A model generated the notes under the pieces. It made no database searches, was not told where the DNA came from, and saw nothing but the letters and a program-made list of their open reading frames with translations. Below, in pieces: positions 1 to 8,120 of a stretch of 64,000 nucleotides of DNA (position 1 is the stretch's first letter; each line of letters starts with the position of its first letter). The stretch is taken from the IMG/VR virus record IMGVR_UViG_3300029914_000023, positions 1 through 64,000 of that record; one strand, 5' to 3'. The DNA comes from a virus. Position numbers and translations under genes: made by a program.

Positions 1-147
1 CAACAGAATGCGGCAGCTTAATAAAAAAGGCCGAAGGGAATCCGTAGAGACTATACGCCAAGACCCCAGAACGGGGTGTGATATAGTCCGTTCTCCTGAG
101 CAACCAGGAGCGCAAGACGCTAACGTTCTTGCAGAATAACAAAAACG
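1..147 (+). ncRNA. Group I intron, 3' portion (5' part outside window)
   Basis: Positions 35-98 fold as a group I core. GACTATA (49-55) pairs with TATAGTC (92-98) as P7, enclosing a CCCC/GGGG hairpin as P8. A CTCCTG/CAGGAG hairpin (P9-like) follows, then GCAAGA/TCTTGC. An omega-G at 147 lets the downstream frame open through to a stop at 209-211, whereas a boundary before 139 would leave an in-frame TAA (137-139). The 3' splice site is inferred from that frame and is uncertain by a few bases. The 5' half and any homing endonuclease lie outside the window. Confidence 0.75.
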
Positions 148-211
148 CACAAACAACAACTGGCTATACACCTACTACACATCCGGTCTGGATTCTCTGG
201 CTCACGCCTAA
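148..211 (+). CDS. 3' exon of an intron-split virion gene (C-terminal ~20 residues)
   Basis: After the intron one frame reads TNNNWLYTYYTSGLDSLAHA and stops at 209-211. It is followed 50 bp later by the next start. It may be the C-terminus of the major capsid protein whose N-terminus is at the right end of the window, but the residues alone do not prove this. The first codon is split by the splice junction. Confidence 0.45.
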
Positions 212-261
212 TCCAGTGAGTGAGGGGGAGGACACCCTCCCCCTTACAGAAAGAAGTTATT

Positions 262-483
262 GTGGCTAAATTCGAGGGTGATCGAGAGTCTCACCGCGTT
301 TATGAACTCTCCCTACCTCAAGGTCATGGCATGATCGACCAGAAGCACGGTAAGGGTAACCTATCTCCTATTAGGGGTCAGGTTCCGGTTATCGATCACG
401 GATCGGTTCCGGGCGCTACTGGTGCTGGCGGTCCCGGCGTTGCTGGCTCCGAGTATGGTGCTGGCGCATCTGGTAATGCCTAA
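262..483 (+). CDS. Small hypothetical protein, Gly-rich C-terminus
   Basis: 73 residues from a GTG start (VAKFEGD...) preceded by the purine-rich ribosome site AGAAAGAAG. A GTG at 220 would give a longer product but lacks a site. The tail is rich in Gly and Ala (GATGAGGPGVAGSEYGAGA). It lies just after the intron-split gene and before other virion genes, so a small virion role is possible. I recognise no family. Confidence 0.6.
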   Translation: MAKFEGDRESHRVYELSLPQGHGMIDQKHGKGNLSPIRGQVPVIDHGSVPGATGAGGPGVAGSEYGAGASGNA

Positions 484-557
484 TCAATTCGGATATACCC
501 CGCAAGCCTCCTGATAGTGCTCAAATCGCGGGGTAATTCCCAACCTCAAGGACACAA

Positions 558-884
558 ATGCCTAAGATTGACATGGGGACCACAAGTCCCAAACCCGAAG
601 AGCGCGGGAAGCGCTGGGTTGAAGTTCCGGCTGAAGATATTTTTGAACTCCCCTTCCCATCCATTCGAGTTAACCTGTTGGAGTTCGGTCCTGGAAAGCA
701 CTATGTTGACGCCGATCTAGCAGACTGGATCGAGGATCGCGTTGCGGTCCGTCAGCGTGCAGACATTGCTATCCTCCGCAAGAACCCTGACCGCGAAATG
801 CTCAAGGTCATGACCCGGAACGGTTCCGGCGCTCGCCAAGGCGGGGGTTACGTTGAGAACCCTGACGCCGTTATGAAGGACTAA
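558..884 (+). CDS. Hypothetical virion-region protein
   Basis: 108 residues starting MPKIDMGTTSPKPEE after an AAGGA site at 549-553. It is soluble and mixed charge, with a 'GKHYVDADLADWIEDRVAVRQRADIAIL' core and a Gly-rich tail. It sits 4 bases before the next gene. Its place between capsid-type and tail genes suggests a head or completion protein, but I do not recognise a family. Confidence 0.7.
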   Translation: MPKIDMGTTSPKPEERGKRWVEVPAEDIFELPFPSIRVNLLEFGPGKHYVDADLADWIEDRVAVRQRADIAILRKNPDREMLKVMTRNGSGARQGGGYVENPDAVMKD

Positions 885-888
885 TTGA

Positions 889-1533
889 ATGGCAGACACG
901 ACAACCGCCACATCCAACAAGATTCATTGGATTCTGTATCCGGTTCTCGCTGCGGTTGTTCTGCTCCTGGTGTGGCTGTGGCATGACACGCAAGTTCGTG
1001 ACGCAGCCCTCATTCAGACAGTAGCATCCGCGAAGGTTACCCAAGCGGCGGTAGATAAACAGGCCAACGCCACTATCACGCAAACTAATCAAGACCTTCA
1101 GAAACAGAACGCAGGCCTGCAAGCCTCTTTGCAAAAGGCAAAGACTACTGCCCAGCAAGTCGCACTGATTAACCAACGGGTGGGGACGCACCTACAAGTG
1201 CAGCCGGGGGCTCCAAACACAGACCACCAGGCTGACAACCCCTCCCAGTTAACGCAACCTGTAGTGACAGTAAGTCCCGAGGATGTGCAATCAATCGCCA
1301 AACAGACTATCGACTTTACGGAAGCCCAGAATCAAGTGGCTGCCGACAAGGTGGTTATCGCGGCGAAGGACCAGCAGATTGAAGCGCGGGATACCACTAT
1401 CAAGGATCAAGGTCAAGAGATCACAGCCCTGAAGGGCGGGTCACACTGGAAGAGATTCTGGACCGCGACGAAACATGTCGCTATTGGAGTGGCTATCGGT
1501 GTCGCAGTTGATGAAGCGGTGAAAAAGAAATGA
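889..1533 (+). CDS. Membrane-anchored coiled-coil protein (spanin-like)
   Basis: 214 residues. One N-terminal membrane segment (about 13-31, WILYPVLAAVVLLLVWLW) is followed by a long periplasm-type coiled coil rich in Gln, Ala and Lys (about 45-185), then a short hydrophobic, Lys-ending tail. This is the layout of an inner-membrane spanin, and the next overlapping gene is a small membrane protein of holin type. No lipobox-bearing outer spanin is visible. The function is inferred from architecture only. Confidence 0.6.
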   Translation: MADTTTATSNKIHWILYPVLAAVVLLLVWLWHDTQVRDAALIQTVASAKVTQAAVDKQANATITQTNQDLQKQNAGLQASLQKAKTTAQQVALINQRVGTHLQVQPGAPNTDHQADNPSQLTQPVVTVSPEDVQSIAKQTIDFTEAQNQVAADKVVIAAKDQQIEARDTTIKDQGQEITALKGGSHWKRFWTATKHVAIGVAIGVAVDEAVKKK

Positions 1534-1805
1534 ACCTAAAAGACGCTCTCTTAAAGTGTCTTTCGAGCAGCGACGAGGTATCTTTCGGGCGCACAATGTC
1601 TGCTATTGCATTCTTGTCGTGTATCCTGTGGGATACCTCTTTTGTTTTGTATGCTATGTTTAAGCTCGATCTGACACACATGGGCATTCACGACATCCTA
1701 CCTACGTCCGAGCAACTACAGGGCCAGGTTTGGTTCTGTGGTGCGTGTTACGGTATCAACAAGATTACCGAGATTTTCTCGGCGTTCTCAAATCGGCAGA
1801 GGTAA
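1530..1805 (+). CDS. Two-segment small membrane protein (holin-like)
   Basis: 91 residues, overlapping the previous stop by 4 bases (ATGA). Hydrophobic stretches lie near residues 23-45 and 65-83, with a charged start and an Arg-ending tail. It follows a spanin-like gene and precedes the tail fibre. A holin is the natural guess, but small phage membrane proteins have other roles too. Confidence 0.55.
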   Translation: MNLKDALLKCLSSSDEVSFGRTMSAIAFLSCILWDTSFVLYAMFKLDLTHMGIHDILPTSEQLQGQVWFCGACYGINKITEIFSAFSNRQR

Positions 1806-1806
1806 G

Positions 1807-4800
1807 ATGTTCAAGCGATTTCTACAACTCGTCTTTCTATTTTCTATTTCCGCAAGTGCCCAGACTTATGTCTATCCCGCACTCTCTACGAATAATGTCT
1901 TTACGGGTAGTAATACGTTTCAAGCTCCTGTATATTTTCCAAACGTAACACCCAATCTTTGCCTTACAGTTGATCCTACAACTTTCCAGTTAAAGACAGT
2001 AACTTGTGGATTTCCCGGCTGGACCGTAACGGGGTCCGGGGCTTCACAGGTCGTTACTGCGCCGGGCACCGTCGTGGCTGGCAGTGAGACGCTTGGATCG
2101 CCATTGCTTCTGGCGTCGGGCGGCACGGGCGCAACCACGGCAGCGGGGGCGCTGACGAACCTGGGTGGCCTTCCCCTCACTGGCGGCACGCTGACCGGCC
2201 CACTAAACGGCACCAGCGCATCGTTCCCTGGCACCGTCGCGGCAGCCGCTGTAGTAGCAGGCATTAACGGCGGAATCTCTACGCAACAGCAAGGTTCGAC
2301 TCTCAAGCAGGATGCGCGGCGCTGTAATGACATTTCGGCGACGAACGGCAGCGCGGTGGTCACGTCGGCAACCTGTGCTCAGTTTACGGCGGCGGATGTG
2401 GGCAGGTACATGCGCCTTGCGTATACGGCTGGCGGCGTCGCTTTCATTGGCCCAATTCTCTCAGTGCAATCTGCGACTCAAGCCACACTCGCCGCTAACT
2501 ACACAGGCACAAATATCAGCGGAAATGGGCAAGCTATTATTTTAAGCGATGACGGAGCGGCGATGAATTCTTTGATCTCTTCGCAGATCACTGCGCTCTC
2601 ATCCAAAGGCCCACTCTCCTTGGATAACCGGCCAATTGGTACGACCATTCCCATCGTAATTTCAGGCGGGCGCGGCACGCAGGTCGAGGGCTCTGGATTG
2701 GCATCTGGCATTGTGACAGGATTGGGCGCCGGCGCAGCGAACGGCACAACTATCATATGGATGGGACAATCAAGTCCAATCACGCTCGCCGAATCCGGCC
2801 ATACGGCAACCGCGACGTGGACCTCTGGGTCAAATCCATGGTACGGAACTTCCTGCACCGGCTCTTTCAGTTTGTGCTTCTTCGATGTGGAAGGCACGAC
2901 GCAGAGCGGGTACGAGGGAACGCACTTAATTCTTAATCCCAACACAATGACCACAACAAGCATCCAGTTTTATGTCTCTGCTACAGGACTGAGCGCTGAT
3001 GCGGGTTATACGCCTACACAGGACGTGATGAGGGTCGAGAGTTGTGAGGGCTGCTCTGTCAGCAATCTAAACATTCTTGGCAGCGATCAACCGAGCACAA
3101 AGCCTCGCGCCTGTATCGACATGCTCGACGTTAGCACCAACGGTCCCTATCCGAACTCTTTAAATAACGTCGAAAATGTGGCTTGCGGCGATCTTGGTGG
3201 CATCTTCGAGTTCAACCTGCCTCACGCGATTGCATCTACGGCGCAGTTCGGCATTCTGGCAGACCCGGCTGCACTCCAGGATGACAGGAACAATGTATCC
3301 AACTTCAACGCTGGCGCAGTCGATGCCTGTTTCGCGTGGGAAGGTAACGCTCAGGCTCAGGACTGGACGATCAACAAAGAAAACACATGTGCATTCAGCG
3401 GCGCGGCGATGATTTCGGTTGGCGGCGGCAGCGGAAATCAGGTGGCGGGAACTCTGGAGACGCTGCAAAACGGAGTTAATTTTGTAATTGGAAATGGTGC
3501 TCACCTTGATGTAGCTCGTTACAACGACGAAACAGACGGCCCCGCGCGTGTAAACGCGCCACAGGTGGGCGGGCCTGGAGATGTGGCAGGAACCTCGATG
3601 CTTGCAGAAGCTATTAGTGGAGGGGGCGGCATTCCAGACGGAACGTTGACCATAGATCATGGATTTTACGATGCAAGTTCCGCTCTCAACTCTAATGGGG
3701 ACATGATGTGGCAGGACGGCGGGGGCGTTACTTTTAACTTTGGCGATGATTTTGTGTGGACTTTTTCGAACGCATCGCCACCGACAGTGGTTCCCATCAT
3801 CGACCTGAGCGTGACCGGCGGCTCACATAAGCTGGCCTTCAATTGCGGACTTTGTTTCGGACTTGCGGCGGCAAACTTCAACGTCGCATCGAGTGGCACG
3901 GCACTTCAAACTACAACGCTTACAGGGAAGATTACAAACCCAAACGGCAACGGACTGCCTCTGCTGTGGCAGAACGTGCTGCAAGGCGGCGATTCTGCTG
4001 GAGTAGATATGGGCAGATTCGACAGCCCTGGTGGGGTGCGTGCAATTGGCGGCCCCGTCCACTCCGGGCAGGTCACATCTCCGGCTAATGTATTCAATCT
4101 GACTTGCACGACCAGCGGCTCGCACACTTACTACTACAAGCTCACGAGTCTTTCCGGTGCTGGCGAGTCAGTGCCAATCAGCGAGTACAGCGTAGCGTCT
4201 TGCGCCTCGGCTGGCTCAGGTAATGCGATCAATGGCAGCTTCTACGGCGTAACCGGGGCGCATCCGGGCTACAAGGTTTATCGCAGCACAGCGACGGGCG
4301 GTAGCGGCAGCGAGCATTACGCTTTCACAATCCCGGCCAACAACAACAACGTTAACATAACCATACCGGGCGGGGGCAACCCAAACTCATTCACGGACAC
4401 GCTTGCCGATACGTCCCTTGGCACGGCGACGCCGCCTACAGCAAACGGCACTGGAGCTTTAGAGTCCTATATCCTTCGTCCGTTGCTTTCAACGGTTACT
4501 CAGAGCGCGGCTTGCCAGATCGCAGGGGACATATTCTTTGGGTTGGATGGTACGAATGGAGTATGCGGCAGTGGGTTGACGATTGGGCCGCTGAATGCAG
4601 GAACTGCCTCAAATGTCAGCGGCACTCCGTCTCTCCCAAATGGGACAACCGCGACCACACAGTCAAATGGGGATAGCACGACAAAGTTGGCGACCGATGC
4701 CTTTGTCGCTTCTGCCGTTGCTGGTTTGGTATCAAGCAGTGGTTGTGGCACAACTAATTCCAAATGCCTCTACGATGTCGGGATTCAAAGCCCAACGTCC

Positions 4801-5208
4801 ATGACGGGAAGTTGGGCAACGCTTACAGGCGGCAGCTATACACTCCCAGCAAACACCCTTGCCGCTTCTGGATGTGTTGATTTTAGGTTTGCACTAAGTC
4901 ACAGCAGCGGAGTGTCGAGCAGCACTATCAACCTCACAGCCGGATCAACGTCTATATCTTTTACGGGAGGCACAGGGTCTGGGATCCAGTCATTCACCGC
5001 TCATTACTGCAATACAGGGTCAACAAGCGCGGGTGGACAATACGAGCAAACCGATTTCACTAGCGGCGGTCCATCGGGATCAGTAGGCACTCAGATAGCC
5101 ACTGTAAGCCAAGCATCCACATCGTCTATTACATTCAACCTTCGTGTAAATGCTACTTCTGGAGATGCATGGACGCTCGACAACGAAGTTGTCAGTTTGC
5201 AGCAGTAG
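1807..5208 (+). CDS. Tail fibre / receptor-binding protein with signal peptide
   Basis: 1133 residues from the ATG at 1807, preceded by GAGGTAAG; the upstream in-frame extension overlaps the previous gene and is not needed. Residues 1-18 (MFKRFLQLVFLFSISASAQ) form a textbook signal peptide with an ASA cleavage site, odd for a virion protein. Next come fibre-like GGTLTGPLNG motifs, a Gly-rich right-handed beta-helix region like pectate-lyase folds (about 230-550), a fibronectin-like part (about 760-880, with YYYKLTSLSGAGESVP) and a beta-rich tip. It probably binds or degrades host surface glycan. Its codon makeup matches its neighbours. Confidence 0.8.
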   Translation: MFKRFLQLVFLFSISASAQTYVYPALSTNNVFTGSNTFQAPVYFPNVTPNLCLTVDPTTFQLKTVTCGFPGWTVTGSGASQVVTAPGTVVAGSETLGSPLLLASGGTGATTAAGALTNLGGLPLTGGTLTGPLNGTSASFPGTVAAAAVVAGINGGISTQQQGSTLKQDARRCNDISATNGSAVVTSATCAQFTAADVGRYMRLAYTAGGVAFIGPILSVQSATQATLAANYTGTNISGNGQAIILSDDGAAMNSLISSQITALSSKGPLSLDNRPIGTTIPIVISGGRGTQVEGSGLASGIVTGLGAGAANGTTIIWMGQSSPITLAESGHTATATWTSGSNPWYGTSCTGSFSLCFFDVEGTTQSGYEGTHLILNPNTMTTTSIQFYVSATGLSADAGYTPTQDVMRVESCEGCSVSNLNILGSDQPSTKPRACIDMLDVSTNGPYPNSLNNVENVACGDLGGIFEFNLPHAIASTAQFGILADPAALQDDRNNVSNFNAGAVDACFAWEGNAQAQDWTINKENTCAFSGAAMISVGGGSGNQVAGTLETLQNGVNFVIGNGAHLDVARYNDETDGPARVNAPQVGGPGDVAGTSMLAEAISGGGGIPDGTLTIDHGFYDASSALNSNGDMMWQDGGGVTFNFGDDFVWTFSNASPPTVVPIIDLSVTGGSHKLAFNCGLCFGLAAANFNVASSGTALQTTTLTGKITNPNGNGLPLLWQNVLQGGDSAGVDMGRFDSPGGVRAIGGPVHSGQVTSPANVFNLTCTTSGSHTYYYKLTSLSGAGESVPISEYSVASCASAGSGNAINGSFYGVTGAHPGYKVYRSTATGGSGSEHYAFTIPANNNNVNITIPGGGNPNSFTDTLADTSLGTATPPTANGTGALESYILRPLLSTVTQSAACQIAGDIFFGLDGTNGVCGSGLTIGPLNAGTASNVSGTPSLPNGTTATTQSNGDSTTKLATDAFVASAVAGLVSSSGCGTTNSKCLYDVGIQSPTSMTGSWATLTGGSYTLPANTLAASGCVDFRFALSHSSGVSSSTINLTAGSTSISFTGGTGSGIQSFTAHYCNTGSTSAGGQYEQTDFTSGGPSGSVGTQIATVSQASTSSITFNLRVNATSGDAWTLDNEVVSLQQ

Positions 5209-5259
5209 CATCGTCGCTGCATACAGCAAAGGGGTACTAAAACGATGATGAGAGCAACC

Positions 5260-5475
5260 TCAATCCGGCAGATACTTGGGAAGGTGGACGAAGAACTCTT
5301 GCTTGAGCCGTTCGGGGTCGCCGTGCAGGTATCTCATGGTCGTTCCAAGGTGCACATGCCCCATCTGCTGCTTGATTGCCAGGATGCCAGTTCCGCTGTG
5401 CATGAGATTGGTGGCGAGGCTGTGACGGATCAGGTGAGGGTAGACACGCTTGCGGATGCCAGCACGCTCAACACT
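5260..5475 (-). pseudogene. Tyrosine recombinase C-terminal remnant
   Basis: On the minus strand about 70 codons read ERAGIRKRVYPHLIRHS, then GHVHLGTTMRYLH. These are the HxxR box, the GH box and the Tyr of a tyrosine recombinase. The upstream catalytic Arg and core-binding domain are absent, and the reading opposes the surrounding virion genes. It does not derive from the intact recombinase at 19841-20707, whose sequence differs. It looks like a captured fragment of a host or prophage integrase gene, possibly linked to an attachment site. Confidence 0.6.
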
Positions 5476-5654
5476 GGCACCGCGACGACCTACATTGTGG
5501 TCACCTTGCAAAACTCTGTGAGCGCGGATAGCTGCTATGTGAGCAGCGGTAGTGTTGCTGTGGCCGAAGGGGTAGTAACGCCGCATACACGACGGTACCT
5601 GAGCAGGACCGGCATCTACGATAGAGGTATAGGCCAAAGGAGGGCCTGAGCAAC
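5476..5654. other. Intergenic stretch after integrase remnant
   Basis: Frames stay open on both strands here, but neither product resembles a family I know. This may be the decayed upstream part of the recombinase fragment. I see no RNA gene. Confidence 0.3.
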
Positions 5655-5831
5655 ATGGCAAACAATCTCCCGGCATCCATATTGCCCTACTTGATATTGG
5701 GCAGCACAACTCCGAACGTAGTCAACGGTACGAACGGAAACTTTTCAGGTACCGTCGCGGTTACGGCTGGAGCAGGAACAATGCACGTTCACGTTGAATG
5801 CGTTTGGGATAACAGTACCTATCATTGGTAA
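5655..5831 (+). CDS. Small hypothetical protein
   Basis: 58 residues, MANNLPASILPYLILGS to NSTYHW, with AGGAGG (5639-5644) 10 bases before the ATG. The sequence is beta-prone (NFSGTVAVTAGAGTMHVHVECVW). It lies between the tail fibre region and the adaptor gene and may be a small virion protein. No family recognised. Confidence 0.5.
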   Translation: MANNLPASILPYLILGSTTPNVVNGTNGNFSGTVAVTAGAGTMHVHVECVWDNSTYHW

Positions 5832-5893
5832 ACGATGTAGGCAATACGCACTGAGTAACCGCCCGTCGTGGGCAGAGACAAGGACTGAATTGT

Positions 5894-7384
5894 ATGTCTG
5901 AAATTCAAGCACAGGATGTTGTTAATGCGGTGATTCAGGATTCGCAGAATCAAACCACAAACCGTACAGCTCTGTACGATTATGTGGACCGAATCCACCA
6001 GCGGATTCTTCGGGAATCGCAGTGGCGCTTCTTGTTGTCCGATCCGCAGACATTCGTCACAATGCCGGGGGTTAGCTCCTATACGCTAGTCTCCGGTACT
6101 CCCCCCATCGGGTCATTCCAAACCCCCCTTGGCCTAACAGATTTCAATAACATCGCACCGGGTAGTGTTTTCGATTTGTCTACATGGACCAAGATTGAGG
6201 AAGACTCAGATAGCAATACGAGCCTAAACTACATAGTTAATCGGGATGGCTCACTTCGATCCGGGCAACCAAGAACGTACAGCAACTCGCTACTTAGTCC
6301 CGGAACCATCGCATTAAAACCGGTACCCGACAGCCAGAATTTGTATTATCCCGTGCCAGAAACTCCCGTGGTAACTTACGCCCCCCTAAGTGGGTGCCTG
6401 TTACCTACCCGAGTGTATTACGGAGTTGTAACTTTTGTAGATAGTTTGGGGGGTGAAAGTACCCAGAGCAACATTCCCTTCGTAATCACTGTTCCAGCGG
6501 GCTGCGTTCTCACCGTGGAATCTCCTAACTCTACGCTCGGGGGCATCTCGGGAGACCAAGCAGTCTACGGATTCTGGAATCTCTATGTTGGATACAGCCG
6601 GGGGGTCTGGTACCGCCAGAACTCTGCTCCGATTCCCGTCGGAACTTCTTGGGTAGAGACTACCTACGGGATTAATTCGGGAGCGCTACAAGTTCCAAGC
6701 GCTGTTTATCTGCCCCCAGCTGGAAATGCAGTATTAGCCATTACCAACTCTGGCTTCTTAACTACTACAACCTATAGTGCTTCTCAAGCTCTCCCTACTT
6801 TCTGGGGACTACAGGATAATCTAGGGGGCGTCTGGCAGGTTACCACAAACGGAGCAGGTCAACTAGAGGCGATAAGCCTTCTGGGTTATACCGGAGCCAT
6901 TAATATTTTACCCTACGTGCTTCTAACCGACCTCTCCGGAATTTCTACTTGGAAAATCACAGTAACCCCCGCTGGATTTTTACAAGCGGTCTTGTATTCA
7001 ACTCCACCTGCTACAGCCGCTATTAACAGTCAACCCCCTCAAACCTCAACGATTCAACCGCTGAATGCTTACGTCATCCAGTTCCGCTACTACAGGATGC
7101 GCAACCCAATCGTCAACCCAACCGACGTACTTCAAATCCCCTACATGTACAAGGACATCGTAATCGCTGGCGTGAACTACCTAGCCAACCTTTACATGAA
7201 CCGCAATGACGGGGTTCAGCCATCGGCCAAGTCGAACATCTGGAAGCGCGACTTCGAGCAAGGACTGGCTCAGATTCGTAGGGACCTACGCATCAACTAC
7301 CGCAAGACAGACTTCATCAGTCCCGACCCTGCTTCGCAGTACGTCGTGGGCAATCAACAAGGCATTCCAACTATGGGGTGGTGA
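5894..7384 (+). CDS. Head-to-tail adaptor (tail tubular protein A-like) with inserted domain
   Basis: 496 residues. The first 55 (RTALYDYVDRIHQRILRESQWRF) and the last 100 (YRMRNPIVNPTDVLQIPYMYKDIVIAGVNYLANLYMNR) are helical and resemble podoviral gp11-type adaptors. The same pattern recurs in the next gene (7473-8120), so the two look like paralogues. Between them lie about 300 residues of beta-rich, Gly/Thr-rich sequence with fibronectin-like features, which looks like a domain insertion facing outward from the tail ring. The role is inferred from the family pattern and position. Confidence 0.6.
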   Translation: MSEIQAQDVVNAVIQDSQNQTTNRTALYDYVDRIHQRILRESQWRFLLSDPQTFVTMPGVSSYTLVSGTPPIGSFQTPLGLTDFNNIAPGSVFDLSTWTKIEEDSDSNTSLNYIVNRDGSLRSGQPRTYSNSLLSPGTIALKPVPDSQNLYYPVPETPVVTYAPLSGCLLPTRVYYGVVTFVDSLGGESTQSNIPFVITVPAGCVLTVESPNSTLGGISGDQAVYGFWNLYVGYSRGVWYRQNSAPIPVGTSWVETTYGINSGALQVPSAVYLPPAGNAVLAITNSGFLTTTTYSASQALPTFWGLQDNLGGVWQVTTNGAGQLEAISLLGYTGAINILPYVLLTDLSGISTWKITVTPAGFLQAVLYSTPPATAAINSQPPQTSTIQPLNAYVIQFRYYRMRNPIVNPTDVLQIPYMYKDIVIAGVNYLANLYMNRNDGVQPSAKSNIWKRDFEQGLAQIRRDLRINYRKTDFISPDPASQYVVGNQQGIPTMGW

Positions 7385-7440
7385 CAAGTTACTGATTCTA
7401 TGAACTTTGTAGCTATACCCATTTTGAGGGATTAACCCCG

Positions 7441-7460
7441 CCAGGCTACTAACCCCTCCC
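7441..7460 (+). repeat. 22-bp dispersed element, single forward copy
   Basis: CCAGGCT, then ACT, then AACCCCTCCC. One of about twenty copies in the window. It lies 12 bases before the start at 7473 and points in the direction of transcription, as all unpaired copies do. Confidence 0.8.
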
Positions 7461-7472
7461 ACGGATTATCGA

Positions 7473-8120
7473 ATGGTCGTTCAAGACATCATCAACGCAT
7501 CTTCTACGGACTTCCGCAGTGTCCTAGCGAGTTCGTCTCCGGACTCTGCCCTGTTCGTTTCGTGGGTAGACCGAATCCAGAAGGATGCTCTACATACCGG
7601 TATCTACAACCCGCTGCTATTCGTGACCTCCACGATCAACGTTACCAGTGGTACATCACTGTACAGTATCTCGGTGACGGGCGGCGCAATTCGGCGCATC
7701 CAATTGGTCTATGATCGCACCTTCGACCGCATCCTAATGCCAATCGAGTCGATCATCTACCCGACTTCTCAGGGTGATGGAGAATCTCCGAGACAGCCTC
7801 TTCAAACGCCAAAGCCAATGCTAACCGCAACTACGATGGAGCAGTGGCCGGAGTATTACAAGCGTGAGGGGACTTCCAATATCATCCTCTTCCCGGCTCC
7901 CCAGAAGGCGAACTTCAACGGGACTTACGAGATTCATTACGAGATGCAGGTGCCCGATCTCACGGCTACCACATCTACACTCATGCTGCCTGACGATGCG
8001 ATGGATATGATGGTCGCTGGCGTCAATATGTACGTGGCCCAGTTCCTGCACTTGGACACTGAAGCCCAGTTCTGGCAGCAGCACTACGAGATGCTCAAGA
8101 GAGGGGCAGCTAATCAGTAA
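7473..8120 (+). CDS. Head-to-tail adaptor (tail tubular protein A-like)
   Basis: 215 residues, near the usual length of podoviral gp11-type adaptors. The N-terminal helix pair SPDSALFVSWVDRIQKDALHTG mirrors the preceding protein, followed by a beta part and the C-terminal DDAMDMMVAGVNMYVAQFLHLDTEAQFWQQHYEML helices. The stop overlaps the next start (TAATG), so the nozzle gene is translationally coupled. It probably forms the ring between portal and nozzle. Confidence 0.65.
   Translation: MVVQDIINASSTDFRSVLASSSPDSALFVSWVDRIQKDALHTGIYNPLLFVTSTINVTSGTSLYSISVTGGAIRRIQLVYDRTFDRILMPIESIIYPTSQGDGESPRQPLQTPKPMLTATTMEQWPEYYKREGTSNIILFPAPQKANFNGTYEIHYEMQVPDLTATTSTLMLPDDAMDMMVAGVNMYVAQFLHLDTEAQFWQQHYEMLKRGAANQ

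Noticed and set aside
5245-5649. A 134-codon rightward frame over the recombinase fragment
   Set aside because: It is the shadow of the minus-strand recombinase motifs and has no family pattern itself.
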